NCBI GenBank assembly: GCA_964383905.1
Contig: CAYLJO010000028.1
Coordinates: 1 to 42,758, forward strand
DNA length: 42,758 bases
Direction: 5' to 3'
Origin: CAYLJO01 sp964383905
GTDB lineage: Bacteria > Acidobacteriota > Blastocatellia > Pyrinomonadales > Pyrinomonadaceae
Each line of letters begins with the position of its first letter. Position 1 is the stretch's first letter. Made by a program: the position numbers and the translations under genes. Below, one piece after another: positions 31,892-41,408 of this stretch. The notes below the pieces were generated by a model. It made no database searches. It saw only the letters and a list, made by a program, of their open reading frames with translations, and had not been told where the DNA came from.

Positions 31892-32461
31892 ATGCACATA
31901 CTTGTGGTAGACAATTACGATTCGTTCACTTACAACCTCGTGCAATACCTCGGCGAGCTCGGCGAGGAGGTTGATGTGCGTCGCAACGACAAAGTGACGG
32001 TCGAGGAGATCGAAGCAAATTGTTGTCCCGATAAGATTCTGATCTCGCCGGGGCCGGGCACGCCGGACGACGCCGGGGTGTCGCTCGGCGTGATCGAGCA
32101 TTTCGCGGGGCGCATCCCGATCTTGGGCGTGTGTCTGGGGCATCAAGCCATCGGGCAGGCTTTCGGCGGGCGCGTCATACGCGCGCCATCGCTCGTGCAC
32201 GGCAAGGCGTCGGAGATCTGCCACGACGGAAAGACCATCTTTGAAGACCTCGAGTACCGCTTTAAGGCCGGACGCTACCACTCGCTCATTGTCGAGCGCG
32301 ACACATTGCCGGAGTGTCTGGAAGTTTCCGCGACGACCCCCGACGGCATCGTCATGGGCCTGCGTCATCGCAAGATGAAGGTCGAGGGGGTGCAATTCCA
32401 TCCCGAATCAATCCTGACGACAGAGGGGAAAGGATTGCTCGCCAATTTTCTGAAGCTATGA
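31892..32461 (+). CDS. trpG: Anthranilate synthase component II (glutamine amidotransferase)
   Basis: TrpG splits glutamine to feed ammonia to TrpE. The 189-residue class I amidotransferase begins VVDNYDSFTYNLVQYLGELG. The nucleophile is Cys81 in GVCLGHQAIGQAFGG and the His170/Glu172 pair is in VQFHPESILT. This subtype can also serve PabB as a shared PabA. Its stop overlaps the trpD start (ATGA), so the two are coupled. A long hairpin lies 20 bases upstream. Confidence 0.95.
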   Translation: MHILVVDNYDSFTYNLVQYLGELGEEVDVRRNDKVTVEEIEANCCPDKILISPGPGTPDDAGVSLGVIEHFAGRIPILGVCLGHQAIGQAFGGRVIRAPSLVHGKASEICHDGKTIFEDLEYRFKAGRYHSLIVERDTLPECLEVSATTPDGIVMGLRHRKMKVEGVQFHPESILTTEGKGLLANFLKL

Positions 32462-33555
32462 CCGATGAATTACCCACGCCTGCCACAGCGCGGCCCGCGT
32501 GGCTGCTGCCCGCCCGGAGCGATTGCCGGCCGATGAGTGCCGGGCTGCGGGGGCACCTCTCGCGTCTGATGCGTGGGGAGAGCTTAAGTCGCGCGGAGGC
32601 GACTGAACTTCTCGACGCGCTGCTGGACGGGGCGGCGACCGACGCGCAGATTGCTGCGTCACTGGTCGCCCTTGCGGTTAAGGGTGAGACGGTCGAAGAA
32701 CTCGCCGGGATGGCTGCGGCGATGCGCGCCCGCGCCGTGCGCATCAATACGCGCCATCAATGTTTCATTGACACGGCAGGCACCGGGTCGAGTCTCGCCA
32801 AGACTTTTAATGTCTCAACGGCCGCCGCCTTTGTCATTGCGGGCGCGGGACTTCCCGTCGCCAAGCACGGCAACCGCGCCGCGAGTAGCCGTTCCGGGAG
32901 CGCGGATGTCCTGACGGCGCTCGGCGTGCGCGTGACGGCCGCGCCCGAGGTCTCGGAGAGGTGTCTCGATGATATCGGCATCTGCTTTATGTTCGCGCCG
33001 CTCTATCATGGGGCGACGGCTCGCGTTGCGGGCGTGCGGCGCGAGCTGGGTGTCCATACGACCTTTAATCTCTTAGGCCCATTGACTAACCCTGCCGGCG
33101 CGCCGCGACAGATCATCGGCGTCTGGCATGCGGCACTCGCAGAACCTCTCGCGCGGGCGCTCGCCGCGCTCGGAACAGAGCGCGCCTGGGTCGTACACGG
33201 CTCGGACGGGCTTGATGAGGTGACTCTGGCCGAAAAAACTTTTGTCGCCGAAGCGCACCGGGGTCAGGTCGAAACATTCGAGATTGAGCCGGAGGATTTC
33301 GGTCTGCGGCGCATGAAGCTTGAGCACCTGCGGGGAGGTGACACGGAGGACAACGCGCGCACGATTGGCGCGGTTCTCCGGGGGGAGCGCCATGATGAAG
33401 CCCGCGCGCTGGTCGCAGCCAATGCGGCGGCAGCGCTTTTGGTCGGCGGCGCGGCCGGCGACCTGCGTGCCGCCACCCAGCTTGCCGAAAAGAGCATCGA
33501 CAGCGGCGCGGCCCTTGGTAAGCTTGAACAATTAATCGAAGCGACAAATAAGTAA
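32458..33555 (+). CDS. trpD: Anthranilate phosphoribosyltransferase
   Basis: TrpD joins anthranilate to PRPP. The 365-residue protein contains KTFNVSTAAAFVIAGAG, VAKHGNRAASSRSGSADVL and HTTFNLLGPLTNPA, all family motifs. The phosphoribosyl loop, normally GTGGD, reads GTGSS at residues 106-110 by count from ATG 32458. ATG 32458 overlaps the trpG stop; an in-frame region further upstream within trpG is not needed. The N terminus has about 20 extra residues compared with many homologues. The stop codon lies inside an AAAGGYAAAA-type repeat. Confidence 0.94.
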   Translation: MTDELPTPATARPAWLLPARSDCRPMSAGLRGHLSRLMRGESLSRAEATELLDALLDGAATDAQIAASLVALAVKGETVEELAGMAAAMRARAVRINTRHQCFIDTAGTGSSLAKTFNVSTAAAFVIAGAGLPVAKHGNRAASSRSGSADVLTALGVRVTAAPEVSERCLDDIGICFMFAPLYHGATARVAGVRRELGVHTTFNLLGPLTNPAGAPRQIIGVWHAALAEPLARALAALGTERAWVVHGSDGLDEVTLAEKTFVAEAHRGQVETFEIEPEDFGLRRMKLEHLRGGDTEDNARTIGAVLRGERHDEARALVAANAAAALLVGGAAGDLRAATQLAEKSIDSGAALGKLEQLIEATNK

Positions 33556-33588
33556 AAAGGCCAAAGGTAAAATGCAAAAGTCAGGCGG
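33550..33588. repeat. AAAGGYAAAA-family repeat, copy before trpC
   Basis: The 39-base segment (AAGTAAAAAGGCCAAAGG followed by TAAAATGC and AAAAGTCAGGCGG) covers the trpD stop codon. It matches the reverse complement of 34892-34930 at 36 of 39 positions and resembles the one near 41.36-41.39 kb. Complementary words (AACCTTTTTCCC and CTTTTAATTC) follow at about 33618-33640, just before the trpC ATG. Confidence 0.75.
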
Positions 33589-33647
33589 AAACCATCTGTT
33601 AATTAAATTTTGGCTTCCCGAACCTTTTTCCCTTTTAATTCTTTAGC

Positions 33648-34472
33648 ATGGATTTTCTTAGTGAGATCATCGAACAGAAAAAGGCACGACTGGCCGGGGC
33701 TAAGCAAAAGCACCCGGTGATGGACTTGATTGCGCAAGCGCATGACGCGCGGCAGAGCTCAATGCCGCACGCATTACGCGGCGCGATACAGGTTCGCGGG
33801 CGTGTCAATGTGATCGCAGAGATCAAGCGGGCGTCGCCGTCGCGGGGGGTGATTCGCGCCCGGGTCGAACCGGCGTCACTGGCGCGGAGCTATGAAGCGG
33901 GAGGGGCCGCGGCCATCTCCGTGCTGACGGAAGAGGATCGCTTTCAAGGATCGCTCGCAGACTTGTGCGAAGTGCGCGCGGCTGTGAGTATTCCGGTGTT
34001 GCGTAAGGATTTCATCTTCGACGAAATTCAGCTTTATGAGACGGCCGCCACGGGCGCGGATGCGCTGTTGCTGATAGTCGCCGCGCTCGATGATCAATCC
34101 CTCTCGCGCCTGCGAGGCATCACGGAAGACGACCTGGGGATAGACGCGCTGGTCGAGGTACACACCGCGGAAGAGATGCGCCGGGCGACGGCCTCCGGCG
34201 CGACGCTGATCGGCGTCAACAATCGCGACCTCCACACGTTCCGGGTATCGCTTGACGTATCAGCCCAACTCGCCCACGATGTGCCGCAGGGGGTCTCGCT
34301 GATCAGTGAGAGCGGGATGCGAACCGGCACCGATATACGAAACTTGCTTGACCTTGGTTACAGTGGTTTTCTGATCGGCGAGACTCTGATGCGCGCCGAT
34401 CAACCCGGAGAAGCCTTGCGCGCGTTGCTCGACGAAGCGGGAAAAGAAGGCAAAATTGTGGATAATAAATAA
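33648..34472 (+). CDS. trpC: Indole-3-glycerol phosphate synthase
   Basis: TrpC closes the indole ring of CdRP. The 274-residue TIM barrel starts MDFLSEIIEQKKARL and contains VIAEIKRASPSRG (Lys60) and SVLTEEDRFQGS. PVLRKDFIFDEIQL carries catalytic Lys120, and IGVNNRDLHTFRV and LISESGMRTGTDI complete the family motifs. It follows trpD by 92 bp across a repeat element, and a transposase remnant starts eight bases after its stop, separating it from trpF by 460 bp. Confidence 0.95.
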   Translation: MDFLSEIIEQKKARLAGAKQKHPVMDLIAQAHDARQSSMPHALRGAIQVRGRVNVIAEIKRASPSRGVIRARVEPASLARSYEAGGAAAISVLTEEDRFQGSLADLCEVRAAVSIPVLRKDFIFDEIQLYETAATGADALLLIVAALDDQSLSRLRGITEDDLGIDALVEVHTAEEMRRATASGATLIGVNNRDLHTFRVSLDVSAQLAHDVPQGVSLISESGMRTGTDIRNLLDLGYSGFLIGETLMRADQPGEALRALLDEAGKEGKIVDNK

Positions 34473-34480
34473 ATTGGTAA

Positions 34481-34781
34481 TTAAGGAGAACGCACTTTGC
34501 TTGCTCTTTGAATCTCTGTTTTCTCCGCTATCCAGTTGCACAAACTCTCAATGGGTTGCCGGATGCGTCGCCCCAAACGGTTGTCATACTTCTCATCAAG
34601 AGTTAAGTCTTTGCCCTTCGGTTTTGTCTGTGGCGCAATCAGCCTTGTGTGCTGCTCTTTCAAATGCGAAATGATCCCCGGTGTCGGGTAGGCCACATCG
34701 CCACAGAGTGAAGTCGTGGGTCAAGCGGGCCGCTGTTGGATGAAAGCTTGCGAGTCGTGATGCGAAGCGGCGCAGAGCCAC
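34481..34781 (-). pseudogene. Transposase C-terminal remnant (IS982/IS4-like DDE family)
   Basis: The minus strand encodes CGDVAYPTPGIISHLKEQHT, then KPKGKDLTLDEKYDNRLGRR and IRQPIESLCNWIAEKTEIQ, then RASKVRSP before TAA at 34483-34481. This is the end of a DDE transposase domain as in IS982-like elements, with the IESxxNWIxEKT segment diagnostic to my eye. Upstream it continues in another frame (ASFHPTAARLTHDFTL), so there is a frameshift near 34705 and both ends are missing. No terminal inverted repeats are identified. The space 34782-34890 shows no gene. Confidence 0.65.
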
Positions 34782-34890
34782 ACTTGAGCGGGGAGCGGCA
34801 AGCGGCCTGTCCTAAGCAAGAAAATTCTATCAATTCTCTTGTTTGTCTGTCTTTTCAACTACTGATTCGCATAATTAATTGAAAATGGTT

Positions 34891-34931
34891 CCCGACTGAC
34901 TTTTTCCTTTTACCTTTGGCCTTTTTACTTG
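34891..34931. repeat. AAAGGYAAAA-family repeat, inverted copy before trpF
   Basis: The segment is the inverted near-identical partner of 33550-33588 and ends four bases before the trpF ATG. A separate direct repeat, TTGAAAATGGTTCCCG (34879-34894) versus TTGATAATGGTTCTCG (34929-34944), brackets it and includes the trpF start codon. Confidence 0.75.
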
Positions 34932-34934
34932 ATA

Positions 34935-35603
34935 ATGGTTCTCGTCAAAATCTGCGGCATTACGAATCTCGAGGACGCGCTGGCGGCGGTGGGCGCAGGG
35001 GCGAACGCGCTTGGATTCAACTTTTATCGAGGGAGCGCGCGGCACCTCGATCCGGCCGCCGCGCGGCTGATCATCGAACAGTTGCCTCCAACTGTTTTGA
35101 GCGTGGGAGTGTTCGTCAATGAAGAGTCGCCAGACCGTGTGGCGCGTATCGCCGACGAAGCGCGTGTGGGAGCCGTCCAATTGCACGGCGACGAGTCTCA
35201 CGAGTACTGTCGTGCGCTGAAAGATCGCTTCGTGATTAAGGCGTTGCGCGTCAGTAGTGATTTTATGCCGGAGAGTGTGGCAGAGTATGAGGCGGGGGCG
35301 ATCATGCTCGACGCGTTCGATCGGACTGCGAGGGGAGGCACGGGACGGATATTCGACTGGTCGCTGGCCCGCCGCTCGCGTGAGCTCGCCCCTAAACTCT
35401 TCCTCGCCGGTGGCCTGTCGCCCGAAAATGTCGCGGATGCAATTAAGGCGGTTGGCCCTTACGCCGTAGACGCGTGCAGTGCCCTTGAATACAGGCCGGG
35501 TCACAAAGACGCCCGCCGCGTGCGCGCCTTCGTCAGCGCCGTCCGCGAATCCGCCGGTCTTAACGTCGCGTCTTCACCTGAGGTTAACGAACCGTCGATC
35601 TGA
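34935..35603 (+). CDS. trpF: Phosphoribosylanthranilate isomerase
   Basis: TrpF performs the Amadori rearrangement of PRA to CdRP. The 222-residue TIM barrel starts MVLVKICGITNLEDA with general base Cys7. General acid Asp126 is in IMLDAFDRTARGGTGRIFDW, and KLFLAGGLSPENV and AVDACSALE are phosphate-site motifs. ATG 34935 is used; a TTG two codons upstream is less likely. A repeat element ends right at its start. The diguanylate cyclase gene begins 14 bp after its stop. Confidence 0.95.
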   Translation: MVLVKICGITNLEDALAAVGAGANALGFNFYRGSARHLDPAAARLIIEQLPPTVLSVGVFVNEESPDRVARIADEARVGAVQLHGDESHEYCRALKDRFVIKALRVSSDFMPESVAEYEAGAIMLDAFDRTARGGTGRIFDWSLARRSRELAPKLFLAGGLSPENVADAIKAVGPYAVDACSALEYRPGHKDARRVRAFVSAVRESAGLNVASSPEVNEPSI

Positions 35604-35617
35604 AAAAGGGTTGATCT

Positions 35618-36559
35618 ATGAGTTCTATGAGCGCCATAGCGACAGCAACCACTATTAAACATACGCATAAGCGGGATCAAGGCCGCGTCTTGTTGATCGC
35701 GGATGATCCGGCGATGGCCGCCTTCGGCGAGGCGCTGAAACGAGCAGGATTTGCCGTCGTCGGCGTGGTCGCAGGCGCGGCGGCCATCGTCTCTCTCCGG
35801 CACACCCGGCCGCACGTCGTCATCGCCAACGCCAACCTGAAAGGGATCAGGGCGGAGGAGTTAGCCCGCCTGCTGGCCCACGCGGAAGACGGCTTGCCGC
35901 TCGTCGTCGTCGGGACCGAGGCGGCGACGGTGGAAAGACGGAGCGCGGCCCTGGCGACAGGCGCTTTCGATTACTTTCAGCTCCCCACAGAACTCGCTCT
36001 GCTGATCACACGCACGTCACAGTTAGTGTCACTGAGGCTGACGATTGACCGTCTGCGCGCGGAGGCAGACCGTGATTACCTGACGGGACTGGCAAACCGG
36101 CGGCGGTTCCGCATCGCGCTGGGGCATGAGGTGGAAAGGTGGCGGCGCTATAAAATGTCTTGTGCGCTGCTGCTTGTGGATATAGACCATATGAAACTGA
36201 TTAACGACACATATGGTCACCCGGCGGGCGACGTGGTGATACGCCACATCGCGGGCGTGCTGGTCGAGTTCTCGCGCAACAATGACACCCCCGCGCGACT
36301 AGGCGGTGAGGAGTTCGCGCTGCTGCTCTCGGGCGTCAATGAATCCAAAGCCGTCATTGCCGCCGAGCGTGTGCGTCAGAGCGTCTCAGAAAAGCCGGTC
36401 GAGAATGTCGGCACGGTCACCGTCAGTATCGGTGTCGCAACCTGCCCCGCGCATGCCAACTCAGAACGCGCCCTCTACACCGCGAGCGACGCCGCGCTGT
36501 ACCGCGCCAAGCACGAAGGGCGTAACCGCACGGCCGTCGCCCCGCTGGCCGACAGTTAA
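35618..36559 (+). CDS. Diguanylate cyclase with degenerate receiver domain
   Basis: The 313-residue protein has an N-terminal receiver-like domain (residues about 22-135) and a C-terminal GGDEF domain (about 150-310). The cyclase site is GGEEF at 229-233 and the inhibitory site RxxD (Arg220-Asn-Asn-Asp223) is intact, so active c-di-GMP synthesis with product inhibition is expected. The receiver keeps the acidic pair ADD (29-30) but the phosphoacceptor position reads Asn71 in HVVIANANL, so phosphorylation is unlikely. It sits 14 bp after trpF and 71 bp before trpB, inside the trp operon. AAGGG precedes ATG 35618. Confidence 0.88.
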   Translation: MSSMSAIATATTIKHTHKRDQGRVLLIADDPAMAAFGEALKRAGFAVVGVVAGAAAIVSLRHTRPHVVIANANLKGIRAEELARLLAHAEDGLPLVVVGTEAATVERRSAALATGAFDYFQLPTELALLITRTSQLVSLRLTIDRLRAEADRDYLTGLANRRRFRIALGHEVERWRRYKMSCALLLVDIDHMKLINDTYGHPAGDVVIRHIAGVLVEFSRNNDTPARLGGEEFALLLSGVNESKAVIAAERVRQSVSEKPVENVGTVTVSIGVATCPAHANSERALYTASDAALYRAKHEGRNRTAVAPLADS

Positions 36560-36630
36560 AAGCGTGATAGCGGTCCGGCCGGGTATGGACTCATAGCCAA
36601 CCCGGCGAACGCCTGGTGAGTATTTAAGAG

Positions 36631-37844
<1,214 letters not shown>

Positions 37845-37848
<4 letters not shown>

Positions 37849-38678
37849 GTCGCATCGGAGAGGCTTTTGACCAGTTGCGGCGCGAAGGCCGGGGCGGCTT
37901 GATCCCGTTTATTACGGCGGGCGATCCGGACCTGAGCGCGACGTACGAGTTATTGATCGAACTCGCCCGTGCGGGCGCAACCATCATCGAGTTAGGCGTG
38001 CCGTTCACCGATCCCGTCGCCGACGGCCCGGTGATTCAGCGCGCTTCGGAGCGGGCGCTGCGCCGCAGACTTAGCCTCGGCGAAATATTAAACACGGTGG
38101 CGGAGGCGCAAAAGAAGATTGATGTGCCAGTCGTGCTGTTCAGTTATTTCAACCCGCTGTTGCAATTCGGCGTCGAGCGTTTGAGCGGCGAGGCAAAGCG
38201 CGCCGGCGTTGACGGTGTGATTGTGACAGACCTCGTGCCGGAGGAGGCCGCCGAGTTTTCCGCAGCGCTCAAGGCTCACCACCTGGAGATGATCTTTCTC
38301 GTCGCGCCGACCTCAACCAACACGCGCCTGCGGATGGTGGCCGAGCGTGCCGGCGGGTTCATCTACGCCGTGTCCCGCGCCGGCGTTACAGGCGCCCGCC
38401 GGGAGATGAGCGCGGAGGCCGAAAAGCTGGTCGCGCGCGTGCGCCGGGTTTCCGACCTGCCCGTCGCCGTCGGCTTCGGCATCTCCAACGCCGAACAGGT
38501 CGCCGAAACGTGGCGTTACGCCGACGCGGCCGTCGTCGGCTCGGCCATCGTCGCGGAGGTCGAGAGGTTGGCCGGCGCAGCGGATACGGCGCAGCGTGTT
38601 GGCGAGTTTACGCGCCGCTTAATACCGGGCGCAGGTACGGCTGGCGTGAGACCGAAGCAAAATAGCATCGGAAGTTAA
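37845..38678 (+). CDS. trpA: Tryptophan synthase alpha chain
   Basis: TrpA cleaves indole-3-glycerol phosphate to indole, which channels to TrpB. The 277-residue TIM barrel has catalytic Glu49 and Asp60 in IIELGVPFTDPVADGP and the GxG phosphate loop in AVGFGISNAEQ. FITAGDPDL lies near the N terminus. The start is TTG 37845, inside the overlap with trpB. It is the last gene of the trp operon. Confidence 0.95.
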
Positions 38679-38870
38679 GAGTTTGTCAGAGATGGTACTG
38701 TTGAAGATGCTGATTACAGCTAAATCGGAGCTCAGTCGCTCGGGCGGGTGTCCGCGTTATCACGACGTGGGGCCGTCAGCCCATGGTTTCTTCATCAAGT
38801 CTATCAGTCACTTCGTTGTTTAGCTTAACAATCGGAACGCCCGCAGCGCAGGTGAAACAGGGGACACTCT

Positions 38871-39656
38871 ATGCAGCAAATCTCACGCCGCGCCTTCGCG
38901 CAAAATATGCTCGGCTCTTTGCTCACTTTCTCGCTGGTCAGGACTTTGTGCCGGGGAGAGTTGCTTACGGGGCCCGTCAAACCGATCGCTGGGCAGTGGT
39001 TAATGGAGATGGAGCAGGTGAGCAAGGCTTTGAAAGCAGGGAGTGTTAAGCCGATCGAGTGGCAACAGAAGATCGAGGAGCTGCTGGCCCGCGTCGAGCT
39101 TTCCGACCTGCTGCGCTCAATAGATTATGAACGGCTGGCAAAAACCGCCCTGTTCCCTGAAGACCATGAGTCGGCTCAGTCAATCGACTTTTCTCAAGCC
39201 GAAGGGCTGCCGGCGGAGTTAAGCTTTGTACCCTTCTTTTATGCGATGAAAAAAGGGGCGGCGATAGCCCCGCACGGCCACCGTAACATGACGTCTATGC
39301 ATATGATCCTCGACGGCCGTGTCCATGACCGGCACTATGATCGTTTAGCAGACGAGCCGCGCCACTTAATCATCAGGCCGACGATGGATAAGATGCCCAC
39401 CCGAGGCGACCTTTCAACCATCTCTGACCAAAAGAATAATATTCATTGGTTCAAAGCGCTTACCGGGACGGTGTTTATGTTCAGTATCGCAGTGTTTAAT
39501 ATAGATCCTGCGGCTGACTTTACCGGAAGAGAGTACATTGATCCGATGGGGGGCGAAAAACTGAACGCCGGACTGATCCGTGCACGGCGCGTCGGGTACA
39601 AGGAGGCGCGTAAACTTTACGGCAAATCGTCGACTGATCGTTTGTCAGGCTGCTAA
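38871..39656 (+). CDS. Tat-exported cupin-like protein
   Basis: The 261-residue protein opens with a twin-arginine signal (ISRRAFAQNMLGSLLTFSL, residues 4-22). A helical part (about 45-100) precedes a cupin-like metal region: PHGHRNMTSMHMILDGRVHDRH gives His135, His137, His144, His152 and His155 in two groups (AIAPHGHRNMTSMH and MILDGRVHDRHYDR), with His192 in NIHWFKA later. It may bind iron or another metal in the periplasm; the layout recalls thiol-dioxygenase-like cupins but no function can be assigned. GGGGACA precedes ATG 38871. Confidence 0.6.
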   Translation: MQQISRRAFAQNMLGSLLTFSLVRTLCRGELLTGPVKPIAGQWLMEMEQVSKALKAGSVKPIEWQQKIEELLARVELSDLLRSIDYERLAKTALFPEDHESAQSIDFSQAEGLPAELSFVPFFYAMKKGAAIAPHGHRNMTSMHMILDGRVHDRHYDRLADEPRHLIIRPTMDKMPTRGDLSTISDQKNNIHWFKALTGTVFMFSIAVFNIDPAADFTGREYIDPMGGEKLNAGLIRARRVGYKEARKLYGKSSTDRLSGC

Positions 39657-39683
39657 ACTCGAGCGAAAAGGGGTTGGGGAATC

Positions 39684-40010
39684 ATGGCAGGAATTGAGGC
39701 GGGAGCGGCAGTCATCCTTGTTTTGCATAGCCCGCGTGAAAAGTGCTGGGGCATCCTCGACGAGATCAACCCGGCCGGCGTATTCTTACGCGGTCTTGAC
39801 CTGAACGCTTTCGACGATTGGGTGCGGGCGATCGCCCATGACGAGCCGTTCATCGGCGTGACCGACCTGTTCTTCCCGATGTGGCGACTGGAGCGGTTAA
39901 CGCGCGACGAGCGCGCCGGCGATATCCCATCGCTCGCCGAACAGTTTGAGAGTCGCACGGGCCGCAGCATACACGCGCTTTTAGAGGCGGATAAGTCCTT
40001 GCAGAACTAG
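39684..40010 (+). CDS. Small conserved-looking protein of unknown function
   Basis: The 108-residue protein is not recognised. It begins with a beta-strand-rich half (GAAVILVLHSPREKCWGILD, then NPAGVFLRGLDLNAFDDWV) and then DLFFPMWRLERLTRDER and IPSLAEQFESRTGRSIH. The strand pattern could form a small barrel, somewhat like Sm-type RNA-binding folds, but this is a guess. It has no signal peptide and so is cytoplasmic. It lies 27 bp after the cupin-like gene and about 230 bases before recA. Confidence 0.6.
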   Translation: MAGIEAGAAVILVLHSPREKCWGILDEINPAGVFLRGLDLNAFDDWVRAIAHDEPFIGVTDLFFPMWRLERLTRDERAGDIPSLAEQFESRTGRSIHALLEADKSLQN

Positions 40011-40152
40011 GCATTCTTTGTTATACCGCGCCGGGGCGCGTAAACCCCCCTCGCACGGGCCGGTCAAGGGCGTAGAGGTTTTACCTCGGCGATGAGGCTG
40101 AAAAAATATTTCGTTGCACGTATGAAACACTGTTCCATTCTCGCGTCAGGTG

Positions 40153-40161
40153 TGGTATAGT
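40153..40161 (+). promoter_or_regulatory. Extended -10 promoter candidate for recA
   Basis: TGG-TATAGT (40153-40161) is a good extended -10 about 75 bases before the recA start; the matching -35 (TTCCAT) is weak. No clear SOS box was identified. Confidence 0.4.
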
Positions 40162-40237
40162 CTCTTTTAATCCGTGGCAGGCCGCAGAAAGGCTTTTAAA
40201 TACCACGAAACGTGAGAAAGGGAATGGAAGAAAGAGA

Positions 40238-41311
<1,074 letters not shown>

Positions 41312-41340
41312 GGCCGAAGTAACAAGAGATTAAGGCTGAG

Positions 41341-41392
41341 GGTGAAGGCATCAAGTGATTTTTGCCTTCACCTTTGGCCTTTTTGCTTCTAT
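41341..41392. repeat. AAAGGYAAAA-family repeat and hairpin after recA
   Basis: GGTGAAGGCA (41341-41350) pairs perfectly with TGCCTTCACC (41363-41372) over a 12-base loop, followed by TTTGGCCTTTTTGCTTC. The latter half is the inverted form of the repeat seen before trpC. It lies 30 bases after the recA stop and 17 bases before the next start, so it may end recA transcription or act on the following gene. Confidence 0.6.
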
Positions 41393-41408
41393 TCTCTCCC
41401 TTGTGCCG

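Noticed and set aside
40090..40165. Possible SOS box upstream of recA
   Set aside because: Short GAA/TTC-like symmetry (GAAACACTGTTCC) is present but does not match a known LexA operator well enough.
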